Of a stretch of 64,000 nucleotides of DNA, positions 44,843 through 52,534 are shown in pieces. Numbering within the stretch: the stretch's first letter is position 1; each line of letters starts with the position of its first letter. Where the stretch lies: positions 806,001-870,000 of the forward strand of contig NZ_FTPQ01000001.1 of assembly GCF_900156435.1 (NCBI RefSeq), given 5' to 3'. The position numbers and the translations under genes were made by a program. The notes below the pieces were generated by a model. That model was not told where the DNA came from. It was given only the letters and a program-made list of their open reading frames with translations, and did not search any database. Source of the stretch: Microbacterium sp. RU1D. GTDB taxonomy: Bacteria; Actinomycetota; Actinomycetes; Actinomycetales; Microbacteriaceae.

Positions 44843-44857
44843 TGTAGTATGGCTACA
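44843..44857. promoter_or_regulatory. Operator palindrome E (TGTAGTATGGCTACA), rpiR/SDR divergon
   Basis: GTAGT-ATG-GCTAC flanked by T and A, between rpiR (starts 16 bases away) and the SDR gene. The embedded TAGTAT is a plausible -10 box for rightward transcription. It has no partner at 73 or 105 bp. Confidence 0.8.
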
Positions 44858-44901
44858 TCTTAGCGGATCCACGCTCCATGGCGGAGCGTCGAAGGGGGAC
44901 G

Positions 44902-45663
44902 ATGATGTACCGGGAACGGCTGGAACTGACGGATCGCGTCGCGGTGGTCACGGGCGGCTCGCGCGGGATCGGTCTCGCGGTGGTGACGGCGCTGGTGGAG
45001 TTCGGCGCGCGCGTCGTGATCGCCGACGTGCTCGACGACCTCGGCGCCGAGGCTGCGGCATCCTTCCCCGATGACCGCGTGTCGTACGTGCACCTCGACG
45101 TCACCGACGAGACCGCCGTGGCGGCGGTTTTCGCCGAGGTGGCCGAGCGCCAGGGATCGGTCGACATCCTCGTCACCTCGGCCGGCATCGCCAATCACCA
45201 GCCCTCGCTCGAGCTCGAGCGCGAGACGTGGGATCGCGTCATGGCGGTCAACGCGACGGGGACCTTCTGGTGCGCCCGCGAGGCCGCGCGGCGGATGGGC
45301 GCGCGCGGCGGGTCGATCGTGGCGATCGGCTCGATGTCGGGTGAACTCGCGAACGCGCCCCAGCGCCAGGCGGCGTACAACGCCTCGAAGGGCGCGGTGC
45401 ACCTCGCGGTGAAGTCGCTCGCGATCGAGTTCGCGGAGCAGAACATCCGCGTCAACGCGGTCGCGCCCGGCTACGTCGGCACCGAGCTCACCAAGCAGGG
45501 CGTTCCCGGCGAGTGGTGGGACGACTGGGTGCGCCGCACCCCGATGGGCCGCCTGGGCGCGCCCGAGGAGATCGGCTCGCTCGTCGCCTTCCTCGCCTCG
45601 GATGCCGCGTCGTACATGACCGGATCGGTCGTGCTCATCGACGGCGGATACGCCGCCTGGTGA
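44902..45663 (+). CDS. Short-chain dehydrogenase/reductase
   Basis: A 253-residue classical SDR with TGGSRGIG (near 22), an LDVTDE adenine-binding segment, a SAGIAN motif and catalytic YNASK (Tyr-x3-Lys, near 163), ending DGGYAAW as in sugar or polyol dehydrogenases. ATG at 44902 or 44905 both fit the AGGGGG site. It is a lone gene divergent from rpiR with operator E between them. Confidence 0.9.
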   Translation: MMYRERLELTDRVAVVTGGSRGIGLAVVTALVEFGARVVIADVLDDLGAEAAASFPDDRVSYVHLDVTDETAVAAVFAEVAERQGSVDILVTSAGIANHQPSLELERETWDRVMAVNATGTFWCAREAARRMGARGGSIVAIGSMSGELANAPQRQAAYNASKGAVHLAVKSLAIEFAEQNIRVNAVAPGYVGTELTKQGVPGEWWDDWVRRTPMGRLGAPEEIGSLVAFLASDAASYMTGSVVLIDGGYAAW

Positions 45664-45669
45664 CCCGTG

Positions 45670-45711
45670 ACGGTCCGCGCCGGCACCCCGGTCGGGGTCG
45701 GCGCGGACCGT
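45670..45711. terminator. Bidirectional terminator
   Basis: ACGGTCCGCGCCG pairs perfectly with CGGCGCGGACCGT, with an inner CCCCG/CGGGG extension, between the SDR and the convergent rhamnosidase gene. Confidence 0.85.
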
Positions 45712-45796
45712 TCGTGTGTTCGTCGCGTGCGGGCCGCCGGGTCGCCCGCGTCGCCGGAGTCGCAGCACCGGAGCCGGAGCGCCGGCGCCGCCGTGG

Positions 45797-48316
45797 TCAC
45801 ACGGCGACCGCCGGCAGCGCGGCCCGCACCTCGTGCACGCCCGCCTCGACGCGCCGACGGAGCCCGGGCAGCTCGATCACGGCGCAGACCCCGATCGGCA
45901 CGGTGCACGACAGCACGACCTCGGCGCCTTCGACGCGCCAGCTGACCGACAGGTCCCCCTGGGGCGTGCGCACGCTCGCCTCGGCCCGGTCGATCGCGGT
46001 GCCGATCACGCGCGGGGCGACGAGGGCCTCCCGCCACCCGGGCTCCCGCGGCGAGAGCCCCGCGACATCGGCGTAGAGCCAGTCGTCGATGGTGCCGAGG
46101 AAGTAGTGCCCGCGCGAGCGCGACTCCTCCTTCCAGTGCTCCCACAGCGACGTCGCGCCGCGCTCGACCCAGAACCCCCAGCTCGGGAACGTGGTCTGCA
46201 GGGCGACGCCCACGGCCACGTCGACGTGCCCGTACCGCGTCAGCTGCGGCAGCAGGTGCTTCGTCGCGAGGGCTCCGGTGGACAGGTGATGGTCGCGCTC
46301 GACGACGTCCCGCGCGAGGCGATCGGCGGCGCGCCGGCGGTCGGGCTCCGGCAGCACGTCGAAGGCGAGGGCGAGCACGGTGTGCGCCTGGCGGTACCCG
46401 GCGTCGCCGACCCCGCGCACCTCGGCCGAGTCGGCATCCCAGAACTCCCGCACGAAGGCGTCGCGCGAACGGGCCGCGGCGTCCTCCCATTCCCGGGGGT
46501 CGTGACCGAGCACGCGCGCCATGAGCGCCGCGGTGTCGCACATGGCGATGACGAATGCCGTCGCCGCGATCCGCGTGTCCTCCGGGGCGTTGCCGCCGCC
46601 GGCATCCGTCTCCGGGCTCACCCAGTCGCCCAGCGTGGTGTCGAAGATCCCGTCGACTCCGCGCGACAACTCGAACCGCAGGTAGTCGCGCGCGTCGGGC
46701 CAGGCGGCGGCGAGCACGCGCTCGTCGCCGCGCTGGCGATGGATCTCCCACGGCACCAGCAGCAGCGCCGCGTGCCACGTGGGCGCCGGCGACCAGTCCA
46801 TGTGCCACCCGCCGTGCGGGGCGATCACCTCGGGCGCTCCCTCTCCGTGCCGCGACGCCGCGATGTCGTCGACCCACTTGGCGAGCAGTTCGTGCACGTC
46901 GAGGTTCTGCAGCATCATCTGCGCGCCCACCATGCCGTCGCCGGTCCACCCGTTCTTCTCGTACTTGGGAGTGTCGGTGGGGATGCCGTGCAGGTTGTTG
47001 AGGATCGTGCGCACGGTGAGCTCGTGCAACGTGTCGAGCAGCGCTGACGAGCTGGCGAACCGTCCCGTGCGCGGCGCGCGCGTGTGCACCACCCGCGCAC
47101 GCAGGGTCGGCAGCCGTCGCGCCCGCACCTCCACGTGCTGGAAGCCCTGCCAGGTGAACCGCGGATGCCAGTGCACCGGCGCCTCGCCGAGGGTGACGCG
47201 CACGGTCTGGAACCGGCCGTCGAAGTACCCTTTCTCGTCGTCCGCGTTGGGGGTGCCGTCCTCGCGCAGCGACTCGCCGAATCGCAGTTCCACGACCTCG
47301 CCCGCCGCCCCTTCCGCGTCGACCTCGACCCATCCCGCGATCACGCGTGGGAACGACACGACCCAACGGCCGTCGTCGAGGGGGGTCACCGCCGACGGCT
47401 CCATCAGCTCGCCCTCGACGATCGGCGGCTGACGCTGCACGATCGGCCGACCGCGTGGTCCGTCGACGGGCCGCGCCGGCATCCATCCCCCGTCGTCGAA
47501 GGAGGGCGTGCTCCACCCGGTGGGGTCGAGTCGGGCGTCGAAGTCCTCTCCGGCGTAGAGGTCGTCGAAGGCGGTGGGGCCGGATGCCGTACGCCAGTGC
47601 GGTCCGCTGGCGATCACGCGCTCGCCGCGCTCGTCGCGCAGCAGCAGGAGCACGCGGGCGCACGGATCGGCGTGCCACGGGGCCCGCTCCCAATCCCACG
47701 TGTTGCGGCCGCGCATGCCGTAGAAGCCCCGGCCGAGCTCGACGCCGATCGTGTGGCGGCCGGGGGAGAGCCGCTCGGTCACGTCGACGAGCGTGTACTG
47801 CGCGGTGACGTCGTAATCGGTGAACCCTGGTCCGAGCACGCTGTCGTCGACCGCCCGCCCATCGAGTTCGACGCGGGCGAGACCGCCGGCGGCGACGACG
47901 AGGTAGGCCTCGGCGACCGGGGCGTCGAGCTCGAACGTCGCGCGCAGCAGGGGGGCGGCGACGCTGTCGGGCGGACCGCCGATGAACTCCGCCCCGCGCC
48001 AGTCGTCGTCGGTCACGGCGGTGACGAAGCCGCCGGTGGCGACGGCGTCGCCCGCGGTCGTCGTCACCACCACCGTCCACGTGTGCCGTCGGAGCGGACG
48101 CAGGGGCGGCCCCGCGTAGGCGACGTCGACGCTGCGGTCGGTGTCGATCCGGCCCGAGCTCCAGACGACGCCGTCGGCGTCGGCGACGGTGAGGCGATAG
48201 GCCGTCTGCCGCACGCCCGCGGCGTCGGCGTGCAGCGTCCAGCCGAAGCGGGGCTCAGCGCCCACGCCGACGGGGTCGACGGTGTGCTCGACCGTGAGGT
48301 CGCGGACCGCGATCAC
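45797..48316 (-). CDS. GH78 alpha-L-rhamnosidase
   Basis: An 839-residue enzyme with the bacterial rhamnosidase layout: N-terminal FN3-like domain (FGWTLHAD...QTAYRLTV), a second beta domain (YDVTAQYTLVDVT, GRGFYGM), then an (alpha/alpha)6 barrel. The family motif appears as DTPKYEKNGWTGD (near 460), one residue shorter before the Glu than the common DCPQRDERLGWTGD form; the second catalytic Glu fits SLWEHW (near 727). No signal peptide, so it removes rhamnose from imported oligosaccharides. GTG start overlaps the upstream stop. Confidence 0.9.
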   Translation of the reverse strand: MIAVRDLTVEHTVDPVGVGAEPRFGWTLHADAAGVRQTAYRLTVADADGVVWSSGRIDTDRSVDVAYAGPPLRPLRRHTWTVVVTTTAGDAVATGGFVTAVTDDDWRGAEFIGGPPDSVAAPLLRATFELDAPVAEAYLVVAAGGLARVELDGRAVDDSVLGPGFTDYDVTAQYTLVDVTERLSPGRHTIGVELGRGFYGMRGRNTWDWERAPWHADPCARVLLLLRDERGERVIASGPHWRTASGPTAFDDLYAGEDFDARLDPTGWSTPSFDDGGWMPARPVDGPRGRPIVQRQPPIVEGELMEPSAVTPLDDGRWVVSFPRVIAGWVEVDAEGAAGEVVELRFGESLREDGTPNADDEKGYFDGRFQTVRVTLGEAPVHWHPRFTWQGFQHVEVRARRLPTLRARVVHTRAPRTGRFASSSALLDTLHELTVRTILNNLHGIPTDTPKYEKNGWTGDGMVGAQMMLQNLDVHELLAKWVDDIAASRHGEGAPEVIAPHGGWHMDWSPAPTWHAALLLVPWEIHRQRGDERVLAAAWPDARDYLRFELSRGVDGIFDTTLGDWVSPETDAGGGNAPEDTRIAATAFVIAMCDTAALMARVLGHDPREWEDAAARSRDAFVREFWDADSAEVRGVGDAGYRQAHTVLALAFDVLPEPDRRRAADRLARDVVERDHHLSTGALATKHLLPQLTRYGHVDVAVGVALQTTFPSWGFWVERGATSLWEHWKEESRSRGHYFLGTIDDWLYADVAGLSPREPGWREALVAPRVIGTAIDRAEASVRTPQGDLSVSWRVEGAEVVLSCTVPIGVCAVIELPGLRRRVEAGVHEVRAALPAVAV

Positions 48317-49623
48317 GAGGTCACCCGCAGCGCTGCCAGTTCGGGGGCGGCTCCCCAGGTGGCATCCAGGGCCTCCTCGACCTCGGGGTGGGTCGAGAGG
48401 AAGCGTCCGAGCGGCACCGGTCGGTCCTGCGGGCGCGTCTGCTTCTGGTTGATCTCGCCGAGCAGGCTCCAGCGGCGGTCGCCCAGCTGCTGCGGCTCCC
48501 CGGGGGCGTCGGCGTACGCGGTGTAGTCGAAGACGTCGACGTCGTCGCCCGCACGCACGACGCCGAGCCGGAAGTCGGCGCCCATGAACCACGTCACCGT
48601 CTCGCCCGCCGTCGATCCCTGCACTCCGGAGCCGGTCTGCTCGAGCAGATAGGCGAGCCCCTGATTGTCGGGGTGACGCTGTCGCCACTCCTCGCCGAAC
48701 CGGCCGATGGTGGTGACCTCGAGGTCGCTCCAGCGCTCGCGCAGACCGCGCAGCCAGCCAGCCCAGGCGTCGAGCGTGGTCGGGTCGTGGTCGAGACCGC
48801 GGGCGACCTCGCTGATCTCGTAGTTCACCGTCAGCCAGCCCAGCCCGTTGCGTTCGACATTGCGCTCGTTCAGGTGCGCCTCGCTCGTCGCGTGCAGCTC
48901 GCGCAGCGCGTCTTCGCGCGGCAGGCGATGCAGCGTCTCGATCGGACCGAGGCCGAGGCGCGAGTTGAACGCCGTCGACATCCCCGCCCCGCGCGCGGCG
49001 ACGAGGTCGACGGTCCACCCGTCGAGCTGCACCGCATCGATGCGGTCGTCGCCGCGGCCGGGCACGAGGAAGTTCCGCCGCGAGGGGTAATAGGGGTACG
49101 CGAGCGAGCCGTCGCCGTCCTGCAGGTCGATGTCGAACTGACTCCAGATGTTCCCCTGCACCGAGCGGATGCCGAGATCCCGGGCCGCCGCGATGTTGTC
49201 GGCGGAGAGGAAGCCGGCGACCAGCGACGTCGTGGGGCGGTCGAAGTGCGTGTGCAGGAGGTCGACGGCATCCGAGATGTCGCGCGCCACGTCGTCGCGG
49301 GTGCCGTAGAGATTGGCGAAAAACCCGCCGGGGACGAAGGTGACGTCGTCGTCGTGATCCGCGGCGATGCGGGCCAGGGTCCGGCGGATATCGCGATAGC
49401 GGGGCGAGTCGTCGGTGAGGGCGCCCCATGACAGTGCCCAGGTGAGCGAGGCGTCGGGGACGGCGTCACGGACGGCGTCGGAGAAGCGCTCGACGAGGGC
49501 GGCCGAATGAAGGGGGGTCTCGTCCTCCCAGAGGGAGCGGTCGCGGGTCGCCTCGATCTGGTGGCGGCGCACGATGGTGTTGATGGTCAGCCGGCGGCCG
49601 ATCGGCGTCGAAGGGAAGTCCAT
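48313..49623 (-). CDS. Uncharacterised glycosidase/deacetylase-like protein (DUF3863-like?)
   Basis: A 436-residue cytoplasmic protein that I cannot assign firmly. It starts MDFPSTPIGRRLTINTIVRR; the opening, with RHQIEATRDRSLWEDE after it, recalls DUF3863 proteins of gut Bacteroidetes, from memory only. The LHTHFDRPTTSLVAGFLSAD and GIRSVQGNIWSQFDID segments look like a NodB-type or GH57-like barrel, with possible metal His/Asp residues. Its coupling to the rhamnosidase (GTGA overlap) and operator F upstream argue for a role in glycan trimming. ATG at 49623 is chosen; the frame is open upstream to 49668. Confidence 0.7.
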   Translation of the reverse strand: MDFPSTPIGRRLTINTIVRRHQIEATRDRSLWEDETPLHSAALVERFSDAVRDAVPDASLTWALSWGALTDDSPRYRDIRRTLARIAADHDDDVTFVPGGFFANLYGTRDDVARDISDAVDLLHTHFDRPTTSLVAGFLSADNIAAARDLGIRSVQGNIWSQFDIDLQDGDGSLAYPYYPSRRNFLVPGRGDDRIDAVQLDGWTVDLVAARGAGMSTAFNSRLGLGPIETLHRLPREDALRELHATSEAHLNERNVERNGLGWLTVNYEISEVARGLDHDPTTLDAWAGWLRGLRERWSDLEVTTIGRFGEEWRQRHPDNQGLAYLLEQTGSGVQGSTAGETVTWFMGADFRLGVVRAGDDVDVFDYTAYADAPGEPQQLGDRRWSLLGEINQKQTRPQDRPVPLGRFLSTHPEVEEALDATWGAAPELAALRVTS

Positions 49624-49658
49624 GAGGCGACACCCTATTAGCGCGAGCACGTGAACGC

Positions 49659-49671
49659 GTAGTCTCACTAG
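49659..49671. promoter_or_regulatory. Operator palindrome F (GTAGTCTCACTAG)
   Basis: GTAGT-CTC-ACTAG, one terminal mismatch, 35 bases upstream of the leftward glycosidase/rhamnosidase operon. Exactly 73 bp from site G. Confidence 0.75.
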
Positions 49672-49731
49672 CGATTCGAGCAGAAATCAGCGGCTTCGGA
49701 GATCTGTTACTGGCGTTCGCCGCGACTTTGT

Positions 49732-49744
49732 GTAGTATCGCTAC
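49732..49744. promoter_or_regulatory. Operator palindrome G (GTAGTATCGCTAC)
   Basis: GTAGT-ATC-GCTAC, upstream of the ABC importer operon, with TAGTAT inside that could be the -10 box. Exactly 73 bp from site F. Confidence 0.8.
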
Positions 49745-49802
49745 CAACGTACTCCGGCCGCACAGCAGCGACCGGCGATCAATGGAGACGAGGGGACGGG
49801 CC

Positions 49803-51065
49803 ATGACGAAGTGGCTGAAGCACACGGCGATCGCTGCCGTAGCACTGACGGCGGTGGGCGCGCTCAGCGGGTGCGCGGGAGGCTCGAGCAGCGGCCCGAC
49901 CGAGCTCAGCTTCATGATGTGGGGCGACGGCGGTGACACCCAGACCGCGTATGAGGACGTCATCTCGAAGTTCGAGGAAGCCAACCCCGACATCACGGTC
50001 AACGCCGAGTTCTTCAACACGAACGACTACGACAACATCCTCAAGACCCGCCTGTCGGGTGGTGCGGGCCCCGACGTCTACGGCTTCGACCTCGGCAACA
50101 TCGAGACCTTCGTCGCCGACGGTTTCGCCGCCGACCTCTCCGACGGCGGAGAGAGCTACCTGTCGAAGCTCACTCCCGAAGCCGCCACCGACAGCCAGCG
50201 CTCCGGCGGCACCTACAATCTGCCGATCTCGCTGTCGGGCAACGGCATCATCTACAACAAGGCCCTGTTCGACAAGGCCGGCATCAGCGAGCCGCCCACG
50301 ACGTACAAGGAGCTGCTGGCCGACAGCCAGAAGCTCTCGGATGCCGGTGTCATCCCCTTCGCGATGAGCGCGCAGGACAACTGGTGGCCGCAGTTCATCG
50401 TCTACTACGCCCTCGCCGAGCACGGCGCGAACGAGGAGCTGGGTGAGCAGATGGCGGCGGGCGAGACGACGTTCTCCGAGAGCGACGCCTGGGCCGAGTC
50501 CCTCGACGTGGTGCGCGACCTGACGCCCTACTACATGCCCAACCCGGTCGGCACGAGCCAGACCGCGGCGCAGTCGGCCTTCCTCGGGGGCGAGGCGGCG
50601 ATGTTCCCCGCCACGTGGATCCTCTCCGACGCCCGTGACGCGGGCCTCGACCTCGGGTACATGAACTTCCCCACGGTCGACCAGCCCTCCGACGACCTGT
50701 GGGGCACCTACCAGGTGCGCTTCGGCGTCAACCCCAACAACGGTGACGCGAAGCTCGCCGCGTCGCACAAGTTCCTCGACTTCTTCCTGCAGGACGACAC
50801 CTACGGGGAGTTCCTGTCGAAGGTGAAGCTCTTCCCCACGACGACCGGCGTGGAGATCGGCGCCGACGTCGACCCGCTGTTCCCCGAGATGCAGACGGCG
50901 TGGGAGGGCAAGACCTTCGTCGCGGCCTTCTCACCGACCGACCCCAGCATCCAGGACGCGCTGCTGGTGGGTCTGCAGAACATCATCGCCGGGCAGAAGA
51001 CGACCGAGCAGGTGCTCGGCGACCTCGACCTCGCCCTCGAGCAGTACCGCGCCAACAACGGCTGA
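49803..51065 (+). CDS. ABC sugar-binding lipoprotein 1 (family 1)
   Basis: A 420-residue extracellular solute-binding lipoprotein: signal peptide with lipobox LSGC (Cys24), then a family 1 sugar-binding fold (FMMWGDGGDTQ, AGPDVYGFD, NGIIYNKALFDKAGI, AAMFPATWILSD). It delivers an oligosaccharide to the downstream permeases. ATG at 49803 has AGGGGA upstream; the in-frame ATG at 49782 precedes it. Strong palindrome G overlaps its promoter. It is followed by a terminator, so it may be expressed above the rest of the operon. Confidence 0.92.
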   Translation: MTKWLKHTAIAAVALTAVGALSGCAGGSSSGPTELSFMMWGDGGDTQTAYEDVISKFEEANPDITVNAEFFNTNDYDNILKTRLSGGAGPDVYGFDLGNIETFVADGFAADLSDGGESYLSKLTPEAATDSQRSGGTYNLPISLSGNGIIYNKALFDKAGISEPPTTYKELLADSQKLSDAGVIPFAMSAQDNWWPQFIVYYALAEHGANEELGEQMAAGETTFSESDAWAESLDVVRDLTPYYMPNPVGTSQTAAQSAFLGGEAAMFPATWILSDARDAGLDLGYMNFPTVDQPSDDLWGTYQVRFGVNPNNGDAKLAASHKFLDFFLQDDTYGEFLSKVKLFPTTTGVEIGADVDPLFPEMQTAWEGKTFVAAFSPTDPSIQDALLVGLQNIIAGQKTTEQVLGDLDLALEQYRANNG

Positions 51066-51077
51066 CCCCCTCCCTCG

Positions 51078-51111
51078 AGCGCCCCGTCCCGCCTTCGCGG
51101 GGCGGGGCGCT
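51078..51111 (+). terminator. Hairpin between the two binding-protein genes
   Basis: AGCGCCCCGTCCCGC pairs with GCGGGGCGGGGCGCT around a CTTC loop (one T-G pair), within the 67-base gap. A partial terminator or 3'-protecting stem would raise binding protein 1 relative to downstream genes. Confidence 0.75.
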
Positions 51112-51132
51112 TCCGTCGAAAGGACCACTCCC

Positions 51133-52398
51133 ATGCCCCGCCCCTCCGTCCGCACCGCCGTCGCCGCGGCCGCCCTGACGGCCCTCGCCCTGTCCTCCCT
51201 GACCGGGTGCGCCGGGGGCTCGTCGGACACGACCAGCCTGAGCTTCCTCATGTGGGGCGACGGCGGCGACACGCAGAAGGCCTACGAGCAGGTCATCGCC
51301 GCCTTCGAAGCCGAGAACCCCGGCATCACCGTGAATGCGGAGTTCGTCAACACCAACGACTACGACAGCGTGTTGAAGACGCGCCTGTCGGGCGGGGCGG
51401 GTCCCGACGTGTACGGCTTCGACCCGAAGAACCTCGGCGACTTCGTCCGCGACGGCTTCGCCGCCGACCTCTCGGATGCCGCCTTCTTCGGTCGCCTCGA
51501 CGAGGCCGCCGCGCAAGAGGCCCGCCGCGGTGCCGACGGCGACGCCGCCTATTCGGTGCCGGTCTCGCAGTCGGGCAACGGCATCATCTACAACGCCGCC
51601 CTCTTCGAGCAGGCGGGCATCACGGAGGTTCCGCAGACCTACACGGAGCTGAAAGCGGCGGCCGAGGCGCTCTCCGCGGCCGGCATCACGCCCTTCGCCA
51701 TGAGTGCGCAGGACAGCTGGTGGCCGCAGTTCATCGCCTATTACGCGATGGCGCAGCACGTCTTCCCCGATGACCCCGACGCGATCGAGGAGCTCCTCGA
51801 GGGAGAGCGCACCTTCGCCGACATCCGCGGATACGCCGACGCGCTCGAGGTCGTGCAGGATCTCGTGCCCTTCTACATGGCCGACCCGCTGGGCACGAAC
51901 CAGTCGGCGGCGAAGTCGGCCTTCCTCACGGGCCAGGCGGCGATGTTCCCGGCGACGTGGATCCTCTCCGACGCCCGGGCCGCGGGCGTGGAGCCCGGCT
52001 ACATGAACTTCCCCACGATGGATGCCGATGTGGCCGACATGTGGGGCAGCTACCTCGTCGCGTGGGGGGTGAACCCGGGGAACGACCGGGTCGACGCCGC
52101 CGAGGACTTCATCGACTTCTTCTTCCAGGACGAGGTGTACACCGAGTTCCTGACCGCGGTGAAAGCGTTCCCCACGACGGCTGGCATCGACGTGTCGGCG
52201 AACGACCCGCTCTTCCCCGACATGGTCGCGGCGTGGGAGGGCCGCACGTTCCGTCCGGTCGTCATCCCGGCGCACCCGCGGTTGCAGGAGACGCTGCTGG
52301 TGGGCATGCAGAACCTCATCGCCGGCCGCACCGACGTCGACGCCGTGATCGTCGAGCTCGACGCGGCGCTCGTGGAGATCCGCGCGAACGCGGACTGA
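51133..52398 (+). CDS. ABC sugar-binding lipoprotein 2 (paralogue of the first)
   Basis: A 421-residue lipoprotein with lipobox LTGC (Cys26). It is collinear with binding protein 1 and clearly a tandem duplicate (SFLMWGDGGDTQKAYEQV, KTRLSGGAGPDVYGFD, FAMSAQDSWWPQFI), yet diverged throughout, so the two may bind different oligosaccharides. AAGGAC lies upstream of the ATG. The next operator pair (H/I) lies just after its stop. Confidence 0.92.
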   Translation: MPRPSVRTAVAAAALTALALSSLTGCAGGSSDTTSLSFLMWGDGGDTQKAYEQVIAAFEAENPGITVNAEFVNTNDYDSVLKTRLSGGAGPDVYGFDPKNLGDFVRDGFAADLSDAAFFGRLDEAAAQEARRGADGDAAYSVPVSQSGNGIIYNAALFEQAGITEVPQTYTELKAAAEALSAAGITPFAMSAQDSWWPQFIAYYAMAQHVFPDDPDAIEELLEGERTFADIRGYADALEVVQDLVPFYMADPLGTNQSAAKSAFLTGQAAMFPATWILSDARAAGVEPGYMNFPTMDADVADMWGSYLVAWGVNPGNDRVDAAEDFIDFFFQDEVYTEFLTAVKAFPTTAGIDVSANDPLFPDMVAAWEGRTFRPVVIPAHPRLQETLLVGMQNLIAGRTDVDAVIVELDAALVEIRANAD

Positions 52399-52425
52399 CG
52401 CGCCGGTCGGTGGAGGCCCACCGGG

Positions 52426-52438
52426 GTAGCGCAGCTAC
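52426..52438. promoter_or_regulatory. Operator palindrome H (GTAGCGCAGCTAC)
   Basis: Perfect dyad GTAGC-GCA-GCTAC, 28 bases after the second binding-protein gene. Exactly 73 bp from site I. Confidence 0.75.
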
Positions 52439-52498
52439 GCGATCAGCCCCTGCGGCGAAGATATCTCCGTTATCGAGGGTGCAGCGCGGGCCTTCCGT

Positions 52499-52511
52499 GT
52501 AGTATGGCTAC
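52499..52511. promoter_or_regulatory. Operator palindrome I (GTAGTATGGCTAC)
   Basis: Same 15-mer as site E (TGTAGTATGGCTACA at 52498-52512), 24 bases before the glycosidase-like gene. TAGTAT inside is a likely -10 box, so the glycosidase-permease operon has its own promoter. Confidence 0.8.
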
Positions 52512-52534
52512 ACAACGAGAACGAGGATGTGCTT

